This document shows positions 41,038 to 49,049 of a stretch of 64,000 nt of DNA, in pieces. The first letter of the stretch is position 1; every line of letters starts with the position of its first letter. The DNA is from Pseudomonas izuensis (GTDB taxonomy: Bacteria > Pseudomonadota > Gammaproteobacteria > Pseudomonadales > Pseudomonadaceae), in the NCBI RefSeq assembly GCF_009861505.1, contig NZ_WTFT01000022.1, positions 62,001-126,000 of the forward strand. The letters are read 5' to 3'. A program made the position numbers and the translations under genes. A model generated the notes under the pieces. That model searched no databases and had not been told where the DNA came from. It saw only the letters and a list, made by a program, of their open reading frames with translations.

Positions 41038-41250
41038 CTAAGCGCGACGCGGTGCTTCAACAGGCGGGGTGCCGTCGTGAAACATGGTCTTCAGTTGAGC
41101 ACGCAGTTCCGGTGAGTCGGTGTGTTTGTGAACACTGACTGCATGCTGTGCGGCGGCCTCGAGCAGTTCGTTTTCAGAGTCTGCGGACAGCGCTACCGAG
41201 CATTGTGTATCACTCGGGAACTCGCGGCAGTCGATGTATTTACGCGCCAT
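41038..41250 (-). CDS. DUF1059 domain protein
   Basis: Predicted 70-residue small protein. It begins MARKYIDCREFPSDTQCSVA and has the DUF1059 pattern (YIDCRE..P....C) with AAAQHAVSVHKH in the second half. Cys8 and Cys17 are conserved in type. AGGAGA precedes the ATG. Function unknown. It stands alone. Confidence 0.8.
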   Translation of the reverse strand: MARKYIDCREFPSDTQCSVALSADSENELLEAAAQHAVSVHKHTDSPELRAQLKTMFHDGTPPVEAPRRA

Positions 41251-41397
41251 GATGTTCTCCTCCCTACGATGAAGGCAGGCCGTAACCTGCGTGAGCGATC
41301 GCTCGACGCGTTACATCAAACACGATTGCATGCCACATCGAGTGTGCCGACTCTTGAAGTATAGGTCTGTCCGGTAAACACCCTGGTTCAATGTGGG

Positions 41398-42018
41398 TCA
41401 GGCCCGTCGGGCCATCAGCAATACGGACGCTGCTGCCGATAAGAGGCCGGCGCAGCAGCGATTAAACATCCGCTTGCCCGACGGCTTGGCGAACCAGCGG
41501 CGCATGTGCAGGCCCATGTAGGCATAGGCCGCGATAGCGATCCATTCCAACACCAGGAACAGCGCGCCCAACACCGCGAATTGCGGCGTGATGGCCCGGG
41601 TCGAGTCGACGAATTGCGGCAGGAACGCGGTGAAGATCAGGATCGCTTTCGGGTTGCCCGCCGCCACCAGAAATTCCTGCCGGGCCAATGCCAGCATCCC
41701 CACCGGTTCACCCATCACGGTGTTCTCCACGCCAGGTTCAGCGCGCCACAGCTGCCAGGCGAGATAGAACAGGTAGGCCGCCCCGAGTATCTTGATCCCG
41801 TAGAACAATAACTCCGAGGTTTGCAGCACTACCGCCAGGCCCGCCGAGGCGAGGGCGATCATCCCGGCGAACGCCAGCAACCGGCCGATCCCGGCCACAC
41901 AGGCGGTACGGTAGCCGTAGCGGGTGGAATTGCTGACTGACAACAGGTTGTTCGGGCCTGGCGCCATGTTCAGCGCAAAGCAGGCCGGCAGGAAAAGTGT
42001 GAGGGTGGCGAGGTCCAT
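41398..42018 (-). CDS. LysE/RhtB family amino-acid exporter
   Basis: Predicted 206-residue inner-membrane exporter with about six hydrophobic segments. The family signature lies near the N-terminus (FALNMAPGPNNLLSVSNSTR) and the C-terminal QEFLVAAGNPKAILIFTAF also fits. These proteins export amino acids or homoserine lactone. Minus-strand neighbour of a drug/metabolite transporter gene; a second LysE-type gene is at 44515. Ligand unknown. Confidence 0.9.
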   Translation of the reverse strand: MDLATLTLFLPACFALNMAPGPNNLLSVSNSTRYGYRTACVAGIGRLLAFAGMIALASAGLAVVLQTSELLFYGIKILGAAYLFYLAWQLWRAEPGVENTVMGEPVGMLALARQEFLVAAGNPKAILIFTAFLPQFVDSTRAITPQFAVLGALFLVLEWIAIAAYAYMGLHMRRWFAKPSGKRMFNRCCAGLLSAAASVLLMARRA

Positions 42019-42109
42019 GGGCGGGCTCCTGTAACGAGAGCCGTATTTTTAACACGCCGGTCAGGTGGAGCGCCCCGTACAGTCATGACGGCAAGCGCCA
42101 TAGCAGTAG

Positions 42110-43042
42110 CTAGCGGGCGAATTTTTTCGCCCCGGCCACGCACACAATCACCGCCACGGTCACCCCGAGCATGCCGAGGCTGACCTGTTCGTGCAGCAGG
42201 GTCGCCGCCAGCGCCAGGCCAAAAAACGGTTGCAGCAGTTGCAGTTGGCCGACGGCGGCGATTCCGCCCTGGGCCAGCCCGCGATACCAGAACACAAAAC
42301 CGATCAGCATGCTGAACAGCGACACGTAAGCCAGGCTGGACCAGGCGGGTGTGCTGATGCCGCTGAAAGACACCGGCATCCGCCACCACGTCAGTGCAGC
42401 CATGACCGGCAACGCCAGCACCAGCGCCCAGGAAATCACCTGCCAGCCGCCGAGCGTGCGCGACAGCTTTGCCCCTTCGGCATAACCCAGGCCACAGGCC
42501 AGGATCGCCAGCAGCATCAGGATGTCGCCTTGAGGTGAAGCGGTCAGGCCTTGGGCAACGGCGAAGCCGACGACCAGCAGGCTGCCCAGCACCGAGAAAA
42601 TCCAGAACACCGGCCGAGGGCGTTCACCTCCACGCAAAACACCGAATACCGCGGTCGCGAGCGGCAGCAGGCCGACGAACACGATGGAGTGCGCGGAGGT
42701 CACGTACTGCAACGCCAGTGCGGTCAGCAGTGGAAAACCCACCACGACACCCAAGGCGACGATGGCCAGGGGCACCAGTTGATTGCGCGCAGGACGTTTT
42801 TCCTTGAACAACAGCAGCAGGCACAGCGCCAGAAGCGCTGCGATGGTCGCGCGGGCCACCGTGAGGAAGACCGGATCGAATTCCATCACGGCCATTCGTG
42901 TCGCCGGCAGTGAGCCGCTGAAAATCACCACACCGATCAGGCCGTTGATCCAGCCGCTCGTGCTGCTGTCCAGCGCGCGGTCTTGCAGATTTGATGTCCG
43001 TTCCATTTCGCTCACGCTCATTGTTGGGTTGCGTGAATCCAT
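42110..43042 (-). CDS. DMT superfamily (EamA) transporter
   Basis: Predicted 310-residue transporter with ten hydrophobic segments in two EamA repeats (GLIGVVIFSGSLPATRMAV and the second at WQVISWALVLALPVMA). Commonly exports metabolites or amino acids. The start is uncertain: 43042 (MDSRNPTMSV) is used here, with 43021 or 43096 as alternatives; no clear ribosome site is seen. It is divergent from the MocR-type regulator, whose start is only 53 bp away, so it is the likely target of that regulator. Confidence 0.82.
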   Translation of the reverse strand: MDSRNPTMSVSEMERTSNLQDRALDSSTSGWINGLIGVVIFSGSLPATRMAVMEFDPVFLTVARATIAALLALCLLLLFKEKRPARNQLVPLAIVALGVVVGFPLLTALALQYVTSAHSIVFVGLLPLATAVFGVLRGGERPRPVFWIFSVLGSLLVVGFAVAQGLTASPQGDILMLLAILACGLGYAEGAKLSRTLGGWQVISWALVLALPVMAALTWWRMPVSFSGISTPAWSSLAYVSLFSMLIGFVFWYRGLAQGGIAAVGQLQLLQPFFGLALAATLLHEQVSLGMLGVTVAVIVCVAGAKKFAR

Positions 43043-43094
43043 CCTATGACCGACTATCGATACAATCAAAAAATTGTCATGGATACATCTCGAC

Positions 43095-44426
43095 ATGCCT
43101 CGTTCCCGCTATAAATCACTGGTGGATGCCTTCGCCGCTGACATCCGCTCGGGTCGTTTGCCGCCCGGCACACGGCTGCCGACGCATCGGCAATTGGCTA
43201 CTGAGCACGGACTGGCGCTGGTCACTGCCAGCCGGGTTTACGCCGAGCTTGAAAGCATGGGCCTGATCAGCGGCGAAACCGGGCGCGGGACCTTTGTCCG
43301 GGAAACATCACTGCCGCCCGGGCAGGGTATTTCCCAGTCCGTGGTGGCGGCGGGGATGATCGACCTCAACTTCAACTACCCGTCGTTGCCCGGCCAGGCG
43401 GATCTGTTGCGCCATGCCCTGCGCCAGCTTGCGTTGTCCGGCGACCTGGAATCGCACCTGCGCTACCAGCCCCACGCAGGGCGTCTGCATGAGCGGGCTT
43501 CGATGGCACGCCACCTGGTTGAGCGCGGGCTGAATGTTCCGGCCGAGCAGGTGTTGATCGTCAGTGGCGCCCAGCATGGCCTGGCGGTGGTGATGATGAC
43601 GCTGCTCAAGCCCGGCGATGTCATCGCCGCCGATGCCTTGACCTATCCGGGTTTCAAGACGCTGGCCGAAACGCTGCATCTTGAAGTCTTGCCCATTCCA
43701 GTCACCGACCAAGGGCCGGATTTGCCGGCCCTGGAACAACTCTGCCAGCGTCGTTCCGTGCGGGCCGTCTATTCGATGCCGACCCTGCACAATCCCTTGG
43801 GTTGGGTGATGGACGCCGATCAACGCGGGCAATTGGTGGCGATTGCACGACAGCATGACCTGACGATCATCGAGGACGCGGCCTACGCGTTTCTGGCCGA
43901 AAACCCGCCGCCACCGCTGGCTGAGATGGCGCCGGAAAGAACGGTGTACGTGTCCGGTTTATCCAAGAATGTCGCCACCGGGTTGCGCGTCGGTTTCGTG
44001 GCCGCCCCCGCGCAATGGATCGCAGGTTTCGAGCGTACGATCATGGCGACCACCTGGAACACCCCCGGCGTGATGACCGCCATTGCTACGGCCTGGCTCG
44101 ACGACGGTACCGTGAGCAAGCTGGAGGCGCACAAACGTGCGGACGCGCAGGCCCGGCAAGCCTTGGCGCGCGAGGTACTGGCAGGGCTCAGGACGATCAG
44201 CCACCCGTCTTCGTACTTCATCTGGTTGCCTTTGGCGCAAGAGGCGCGGGCGGACCAGATCGCCATGGCGTTGATGCGCGAGCAGGTGTCGGTGTCGCCC
44301 GCCGAACCCTTTTCGATTACCCCCCATGTACCCCATGCCATTCGCCTGGCGCTGGGCTCGGTGGACATGGACTCGCTGCGCGAAGCGCTGGTGAAAGTGA
44401 AGCGGGTGGTCGGCTTTTACTCATAG
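43095..44426 (+). CDS. MocR-type regulator (GntR HTH fused to aminotransferase-like domain)
   Basis: Predicted 443-residue MocR/PdxR-family regulator. N-terminal winged helix: YKSLVDAFAADIRSGRLPPGTRLPTHRQLA and GLALVTASRVYAELESMGL (residues about 6-57). C-terminal PLP-dependent fold type I aminotransferase domain, with the Schiff-base Lys in VSGLSKNVATGLRVG and EDAAYAFLAE. Such proteins sense PLP or amino compounds and control neighbouring transporters. The ATG at 43095 (MPRSRYKSL) is preferred to a TTG at 43074. Flanked by a DMT exporter (divergent) and a LysE exporter (downstream). Confidence 0.9.
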   Translation: MPRSRYKSLVDAFAADIRSGRLPPGTRLPTHRQLATEHGLALVTASRVYAELESMGLISGETGRGTFVRETSLPPGQGISQSVVAAGMIDLNFNYPSLPGQADLLRHALRQLALSGDLESHLRYQPHAGRLHERASMARHLVERGLNVPAEQVLIVSGAQHGLAVVMMTLLKPGDVIAADALTYPGFKTLAETLHLEVLPIPVTDQGPDLPALEQLCQRRSVRAVYSMPTLHNPLGWVMDADQRGQLVAIARQHDLTIIEDAAYAFLAENPPPPLAEMAPERTVYVSGLSKNVATGLRVGFVAAPAQWIAGFERTIMATTWNTPGVMTAIATAWLDDGTVSKLEAHKRADAQARQALAREVLAGLRTISHPSSYFIWLPLAQEARADQIAMALMREQVSVSPAEPFSITPHVPHAIRLALGSVDMDSLREALVKVKRVVGFYS

Positions 44427-44514
44427 TGTTCGCGCAGGGCAGTTTTCTTCAATACGTGCACCCGAGGGCTCTTTACCTTGAAGCCTGGTTCAACTGACAG
44501 GAAGAAGGTGTGCG

Positions 44515-45102
44515 ATGAGTCTGATGATGTCCATGGCGGCGTTTGCGCTGGTCGCTTCGATAACGCCAGGGCCGGTGAATATCGTGGCGTTGAGTTCGGG
44601 GGCGCGCTTCGGCTTTCGCGCCAGTCAGCGGCATGTGGCCGGGGCGACCCTGGGGTTTGTGTTGCTGCTGGTGCTGATGGGGTTGGGGCTGCATGAGTTG
44701 TTGCAGCGTTGGCCGGCCATGACCCAGATGGTGCAGTGGGCTGGGGTGGCGTTCCTTTTGTACATGGCGTTCAAACTGGCGGGCGACAATGGGCACCTTG
44801 AGGCGAAGGACGCTGATCGTGCGCCGTCGATGCTGTATGGCGCCGTCATGCAATGGCTCAACCCGAAAGCCTGGCTGGCCTGCGTGGCCGGCATGGGCGC
44901 GTTCGTCGCCGATGGCGAGGCGCGGCTGGTGTGGCAGTTCGCGGCGGTGTACCTGGTGATCTGCTACCTGTCGGTCGGTTGCTGGGCGTATGCCGGGACG
45001 TTTTTGCGCGGGTATCTGAACAATCCGGCAGGGATGCGCTGGTTCAATCGGGGCATGGCATTGTTGCTGGCGGGGAGTGCCCTGTATCTGTTGATCCAGT
45101 AG
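44515..45102 (+). CDS. LysE/RhtB family amino-acid exporter
   Basis: Predicted 195-residue exporter with about six membrane segments. It shows FALVASITPGPVNIVALSSG and QWLNPKAWLACVAGMG, the family's N-terminal and mid-protein motifs. Located 88 bp after the MocR-type regulator on the same strand, so it may be controlled by it. A REP pair follows the stop. Ligand unknown. Confidence 0.9.
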   Translation: MSLMMSMAAFALVASITPGPVNIVALSSGARFGFRASQRHVAGATLGFVLLLVLMGLGLHELLQRWPAMTQMVQWAGVAFLLYMAFKLAGDNGHLEAKDADRAPSMLYGAVMQWLNPKAWLACVAGMGAFVADGEARLVWQFAAVYLVICYLSVGCWAYAGTFLRGYLNNPAGMRWFNRGMALLLAGSALYLLIQ

Positions 45103-45104
45103 AT

Positions 45105-45196
45105 GTAGGAGCCGGCTTGCTGGCGATGGCGGTGTATCAATCAAAATGAATGGCGGCTGACACACCGCTTTCGCCAGCAAGCCGGCTCCTACAGGG
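45105..45196. repeat. REP pair
   Basis: TGTAGGAGCCGGCTTGCTGGCGATGG facing CTTTCGCCAGCAAGCCGGCTCCTACAG between convergent LysE and AraC genes. Confidence 0.8.
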
Positions 45197-45203
45197 ATGC
45201 GCT

Positions 45204-46037
45204 TCAGCCGCGATACTGGCCTGGCGTCGCCGCCAAATGCTGTTTGAACGCCCGTTGAAAATGCGCCTGATCGGCAAATCCCGCTTCCAGCGCCACATCG
45301 GCGATCAGCTTGCCGTTGCGCAGTTGCTCCCGGGCGAACTGGATGCGTCGGTTGACCAGGAAGGCGTGGGGCGTCATGCCGTAATGCTGCTTGAAGGCGC
45401 GGATCAGGTAGGACGGCGACAATTGTGCCGCGTCGCAAATGTCCTCGAGTTTGAGCATGTGCGTGCAGTGTTCGCGGATAAAATCGGCGGCGCGCTCCAG
45501 CTTGAAATTGGGCTCGCGCAGTGGTTGATCGACCGGATTCAGCCGTAGCTGCACCTCGGTGAAAAACTCCACCGCTGCGCTGTGCTTGCGCAGGACGTCC
45601 TGCTGCGGATCAATCAATACGTCATACAAGCCCTGCAAGCCGTCAAACAGATCGGCGTCCGAGGTGTGGGTGACGGCGAAGCGGCGAAACGCCGGGTCCT
45701 CGCTGAAGCCGAGCTGATGCTGCAAGTCGGTGAGCCACAGGGTATCGACATACATCATCAGGTAAGACCAGGGCTGGTTGTCAATCGGATTGCAGGCGTG
45801 GACATCGCCGGGGTTCATCAACACCACGGTGCCGGCACTGACCTCGAACCGCGATTGCTCGTGCACATAGGTGCTGCGCCCGGCAGTGATCGCACCGATG
45901 GAAAAATGCTCATGGGCATGCCGGGTGTAACAGACCTCGCGTCCGTCGGCGATGGAGCGCGCCTCGATGAAGGGCAGGGCGTCGTCGCGCCAAAAGCGCG
46001 GGGCCTTGTCTGTGTCCTTGGGCTTGGCGAGCGTCAT
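45204..46037 (-). CDS. AraC family transcriptional regulator
   Basis: Predicted 277-residue regulator. An N-terminal cupin sensor (HAHEHFSIGAITAGRSTYVHE; GTVVLMNPGDVHACNP) precedes two helix-turn-helix motifs in the last 100 residues (LEDICDAAQLSPSYLIRAFKQHYG, VALEAGFADQAHFQRAFKQHL). Ends close to the REP pair. Similar cupin-AraC proteins control amino-acid exporters in Pseudomonas; whether it acts on the neighbouring LysE gene (convergent) is unknown. Confidence 0.92.
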   Translation of the reverse strand: MTLAKPKDTDKAPRFWRDDALPFIEARSIADGREVCYTRHAHEHFSIGAITAGRSTYVHEQSRFEVSAGTVVLMNPGDVHACNPIDNQPWSYLMMYVDTLWLTDLQHQLGFSEDPAFRRFAVTHTSDADLFDGLQGLYDVLIDPQQDVLRKHSAAVEFFTEVQLRLNPVDQPLREPNFKLERAADFIREHCTHMLKLEDICDAAQLSPSYLIRAFKQHYGMTPHAFLVNRRIQFAREQLRNGKLIADVALEAGFADQAHFQRAFKQHLAATPGQYRG

Positions 46038-46070
46038 GGTCGGTCCTCGGCAGATCAGCCCCGGAGTGTA

Positions 46071-46574
46071 TTAGCTCTCGCCGTCAAAGGCTCGCTTGAG
46101 TGCGGCGATATCAAGTTTTTTCATTTGCAGCATCGCTTCCATGGCGCGTTGGGATTTGTGCGTGTCGGGGTCTTTTATCATGTCCATCAGTTGCACCGGA
46201 ACAACTTGCCACGACATTCCAAACTTGTCTTTGAGCCAGCCGCATTGCTGAGCCTGCGGGACACCGCCAGCCGACAGGGCTCCCCAGAAATGGTCGACTT
46301 CGTCCTGGGTCTGGCAATTGACCTGAAAGGAAATCGCCTCGCTGAACTTGAACATCGGACCACCGTTCAGGCCGGTGAAACTCTGCCCGTCGAGTTCGAA
46401 GCTGACCGTCATCACCGAACCTTCGGGCCGTCCGTGGAACTCGAAACCGGCGTGGCCATAGTGGGTGGTGGCAGTGATTTTCGAATGGTCGAAGATCGAA
46501 CAGTAGAACTTTGCCGCTTCTTCGGCCTGATCGTCGAACCACAGGCAGGGCGTAAGTTTTTGAACGCGTTGCAT
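46071..46574 (-). CDS. VOC superfamily protein (PhnB / 3-demethylubiquinone methyltransferase-like)
   Basis: Predicted 167-residue protein of the PhnB-like glyoxalase fold. It begins MQRVQKLTPCLWFDDQAEEA, includes FYCSIFDHSKITATTHYG and DQAEEAAKF, the pattern of this subfamily, and ends with EAMLQMKKLDIAALKRAF. Start 46574 has GAAGGAGA before it; the ORF runs upstream through a REP but that part is not real. Function unknown; some relatives act on small metabolites. Confidence 0.85.
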   Translation of the reverse strand: MQRVQKLTPCLWFDDQAEEAAKFYCSIFDHSKITATTHYGHAGFEFHGRPEGSVMTVSFELDGQSFTGLNGGPMFKFSEAISFQVNCQTQDEVDHFWGALSAGGVPQAQQCGWLKDKFGMSWQVVPVQLMDMIKDPDTHKSQRAMEAMLQMKKLDIAALKRAFDGES

Positions 46575-46676
46575 GACGGGTCTCCTTCGCAGGTTTTTCC
46601 ATGCTGGATTATCAGCGTAGTCAGCCTCTGCTCGTCTGGTCGTGCCGTAGATCGACAAATGTCCCAAAACGCCCCC

Positions 46677-46779
46677 TGTAGGAGCTGGCTTGCCAGCGAT
46701 GGTCGTCAACGATTACGCGTATCCACAGGTTAGCCCTGTCGCTCCTGGGTTCTTCGCTGGCAAGCCAGCTCCTACAGGG
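46677..46779. repeat. REP pair with shared spacer
   Basis: TGTAGGAGCTGGCTTGCCAGCGATGG, spacer beginning TCGTCAACGATTACGCG, then CTTCGCTGGCAAGCCAGCTCCTACAGG. The spacer word TCGTCAACGAT recurs at 48360 and in altered form at 61475. Confidence 0.85.
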
Positions 46780-46783
46780 TTGT

Positions 46784-46840
46784 GTCAATATGACTGCGAT
46801 ATGAGTCGAAAAGACTCTTTTTGTAGTGAGTCATTATGAC
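46784..46840 (+). promoter_or_regulatory. Three GT-N7-AC boxes (NorR/FhpR-type enhancer sites)
   Basis: Three repeats fit the NorR consensus GT-N7-AC: GTCAATATGAC at 46784-46794, GTCGAAAAGAC at 46805-46815 and GTCATTATGAC at 46830-46840, each with an inner inverted match. They are 21 and 25 bp apart and lie about 70-120 bp upstream of the presumed start of the ppyR-nnrS operon. In P. aeruginosa the ppyR-nnrS region (PA2662-2663) neighbours the nitric-oxide regulator FhpR, a sigma-54 activator of the NorR type. No fhpR or fhp gene is in this window. Strong pattern, inferred function. Confidence 0.75.
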
Positions 46841-46881
46841 TTGATCTGTCTCAACTGCCTGATTCGTATGGGGTAAATACC

Positions 46882-46897
46882 TGGCACGACCCTTGAT
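46882..46897 (+). promoter_or_regulatory. Sigma-54-like promoter of ppyR-nnrS
   Basis: TGGCACGACCCTTGAT matches the -24/-12 layout TGGCACG-N4-TTGCW, with GG at the -24 element conserved but GA instead of GC at -12. The ppyR ATG is about 41 bp downstream. Combined with the enhancer boxes upstream this suggests NO-responsive, sigma-54-dependent expression. Confidence 0.65.
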
Positions 46898-46938
46898 GCA
46901 TCAAACGTACAACTGAACGGCTACAGGAGTACGGAAAA

Positions 46939-47187
46939 ATGTTCCATTTCTTCAGCAACCCTCAGAACGTTTTACACCTCTCAAGCCGGGTGCTCGGTAT
47001 CGGCTTGGCGATGCTGCTGGCAGGGATCTACGGTGCTTACCTCTATGACGGTCACCTGTCGATCCTCGCCCTGGTTTCGCTGCATGCCATGACCATTGTC
47101 GGGCCGACCTTGCTGAAAATCGGCTACGTCATGCGCTTGCTGGCCCAACACCGGTTGAGCAAACCGCTGGCCGGGGCGCTGGCCTGA
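46939..47187 (+). CDS. ppyR: Small membrane protein, PpyR-like
   Basis: Predicted 82-residue protein with two membrane segments (RVLGIGLAMLLAGIYGAYL and ILALVSLHAMTIVGPTLLKIGYV). The gene order with NnrS and the sequence type match PpyR of P. aeruginosa, a transmembrane regulator linked to pyoverdine and Psl polysaccharide. AGGAG lies 9 nt before the ATG. The stop overlaps the next ATG as TGATG, so the two are coupled. Name is by context and memory, not by search. Confidence 0.75.
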   Translation: MFHFFSNPQNVLHLSSRVLGIGLAMLLAGIYGAYLYDGHLSILALVSLHAMTIVGPTLLKIGYVMRLLAQHRLSKPLAGALA

Positions 47188-48341
47188 TGCGCAAATTGGT
47201 CGCGGCGCCTGTCTTCAGTCTCGGTTTTCGTCCGTTTTTTCTGGCCGGGGCCACGTTCGCTGCGCTGGCGGTGGCGATCTGGGTCTTGTGGCTGTATGGC
47301 CGTTTGCCCGGCGCGCAGCCGGTGGGCGGCATGCTCGCCTGGCACCGGCACGAAATGCCGTTCGGCTTCGCCGTGGCAATCATCGCCGGGTTCCTGCTGA
47401 CGGCGGTGCCGAACTGGACCGGGCGACCGGGGCTCAAGGGCTGGCCGTTGATCGGGCTGGTGCTGGTCTGGCTGCTGGCGCGACTGGCCTGGCTGCTGCC
47501 GATTTCCCCGGGGTTTTTGCTTCTCTTGCAGCTGCCTTTTCTGCCACTGCTGGCCTTGGTGCTGGGCCGCGACTTGATCGCCGCCGGCAAGCGCGACAAC
47601 TATCCGATTCTGCTGATGGTCATGCTGCTGGCCGGGTGCCAGGCCATGACGGTGGCGGGCCTTTCGACCGACGACGCCGGGCTGCAACGGCGTGGTGTCC
47701 TGGCGGCCTTGTGGTTGGTGGGCGCCATGATGAGTGTGATTGGCGGGCGCGTGATTCCGTTTTTCATCCAGCGCGGCCTGAATCGGCCGGTGCAGCCTGC
47801 GGGAAGTCCATGGCCGAACCGGATTCTGTTGATGAGCGGTTTGCTTGCAGCACTGACATTTGCCCTCGGCTTGCAGGACATTCCCAGGCTTTGGCTGGCG
47901 GCGTTGTTCGTGCTGATGGGCGCTTTGCACTTGCTGCGCCTGTGGCGCTGGCACGATCGAGGCCTGTGGCGCGTGCCGTTGCTGTGGTCGCTGTATCTGT
48001 CCTACGCCTGGCTGGCGGTGGCGGTTTTCGCCATGGCGCTGTGGCACGCAGGCTGGATGACGCAACAGAGCCTGGTCACCCATTCATTGGCGGTGGGCGG
48101 TGTGGGTGGTCTGATTCTGGCGATGATTGCCCGGGTCAGCCTCGGTCATACCGGGCGCCCGTTGCAGCCGTCGAAAGCGATCGTGGCGGGGTTTGCCCTG
48201 ATGCTGATGGCCGGGCTGTCGCGGGTGCTGCTGGTGCCGTTTTCCGGGTACGGGCTGGCGCTGTCAGCATTGCTTTGGTGCATGGCGTTGGGACTGTTTC
48301 TGCTGCGTTATACCGATATTTTGCTCAAGCCGAGGGTGTAG
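47187..48341 (+). CDS. nnrS: NnrS family haem-copper membrane protein
   Basis: Predicted 384-residue inner-membrane protein with about 12 hydrophobic segments. It has the NnrS hallmarks FSLGFRPFFLAGA, AWHRHEMPFGFAVAIIAGF (His residues likely haem/copper ligands), LTAVPNWTGRPGLKG and RVSLGHTGRPL. NnrS proteins protect against nitric oxide and are controlled by NO-responsive regulators. Overlaps ppyR by one base. Followed by a REP pair that may stabilise the transcript end. Confidence 0.88.
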   Translation: MRKLVAAPVFSLGFRPFFLAGATFAALAVAIWVLWLYGRLPGAQPVGGMLAWHRHEMPFGFAVAIIAGFLLTAVPNWTGRPGLKGWPLIGLVLVWLLARLAWLLPISPGFLLLLQLPFLPLLALVLGRDLIAAGKRDNYPILLMVMLLAGCQAMTVAGLSTDDAGLQRRGVLAALWLVGAMMSVIGGRVIPFFIQRGLNRPVQPAGSPWPNRILLMSGLLAALTFALGLQDIPRLWLAALFVLMGALHLLRLWRWHDRGLWRVPLLWSLYLSYAWLAVAVFAMALWHAGWMTQQSLVTHSLAVGGVGGLILAMIARVSLGHTGRPLQPSKAIVAGFALMLMAGLSRVLLVPFSGYGLALSALLWCMALGLFLLRYTDILLKPRV

Positions 48342-48440
48342 GAGCGAGCTTGCTCGCGATGGTCGTCAACGATAACGCTGGGCGCCTGACACCCCGCGGG
48401 GGGGGGGGCAGGTTTTTCGCGAGCAAGCTCGCTCCTACAA
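48340..48440. repeat. REP pair with G11 tract in the spacer
   Basis: GTAGGAGCGAGCTTGCTCGCGATGG facing TCGCGAGCAAGCTCGCTCCTACAAG. The spacer begins TCGTCAACGATAACGC and contains eleven consecutive G at 48398-48408. Confidence 0.85.
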
Positions 48441-48586
48441 GGTGGGGAGGGTGACCGGTGGTCGATAGAGTTCGGCCTGCGGGGCAAATTGGACTTAGCT
48501 GAAGGGATAACCCGAGGCGCGCGCAGGTCGTTGACGGCTACAGCGACGCCCCCTTCAGAACAGCCTGAGTCTGAGGACCTTCGCAA

Positions 48587-49042
48587 ATGTTGACCCTCAA
48601 TATCAATGGCAAGGACCAGGAACTGGATGTCCCCGCGGACATGCCTTTGCTCTGGGTCCTGCGTGACGTCGCGCACCTGACCGGGACCAAGTTCGGTTGC
48701 GGCATGGCTCAATGCGGTGCCTGCACCGTGCACATCGACGGCGCGCCATTGCGCTCCTGTATCACGCCCGCCACAGCCGTGGCCCATGGGCAGAAAATCC
48801 TCACCATCGAAGGCTTGTCGATTGACGGTTCGCACCCGGTGCAGCAAGCCTGGGCCGAACTCGATGTGGTCCAGTGCGGTTATTGCCAGTCCGGGCAGAT
48901 CATGTCGGCGGCGGCGTTGCTGGCGAAGATCCCGCAACCGACCGACAGTGATATCGATCAGGCGCTGTCGGGCAATATCTGCCGCTGTGGCACCTATTCA
49001 AGAATCCGCGCCGCGGTCAAGCGCGCCGCCGAGCTGAGTTGA
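48587..49042 (+). CDS. (2Fe-2S)-binding subunit of isoquinoline-type molybdenum oxidoreductase
   Basis: Predicted 151-residue IorA-type electron-transfer subunit with two 2Fe-2S clusters. The plant-ferredoxin-type Cys set is in FGCGMAQCGACTV near residues 40-50; the second set is in CGYCQSGQ and ICRCGTYSR (residues about 100-145). The three-gene set IorA/IorB/cytochrome c lacks the FAD subunit of xanthine dehydrogenase. The ATG is preceded by a weak site. Co-transcribed with the large subunit, which begins 7 nt after its stop. Confidence 0.9.
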   Translation: MLTLNINGKDQELDVPADMPLLWVLRDVAHLTGTKFGCGMAQCGACTVHIDGAPLRSCITPATAVAHGQKILTIEGLSIDGSHPVQQAWAELDVVQCGYCQSGQIMSAAALLAKIPQPTDSDIDQALSGNICRCGTYSRIRAAVKRAAELS

Positions 49043-49049
49043 GGTGGTC

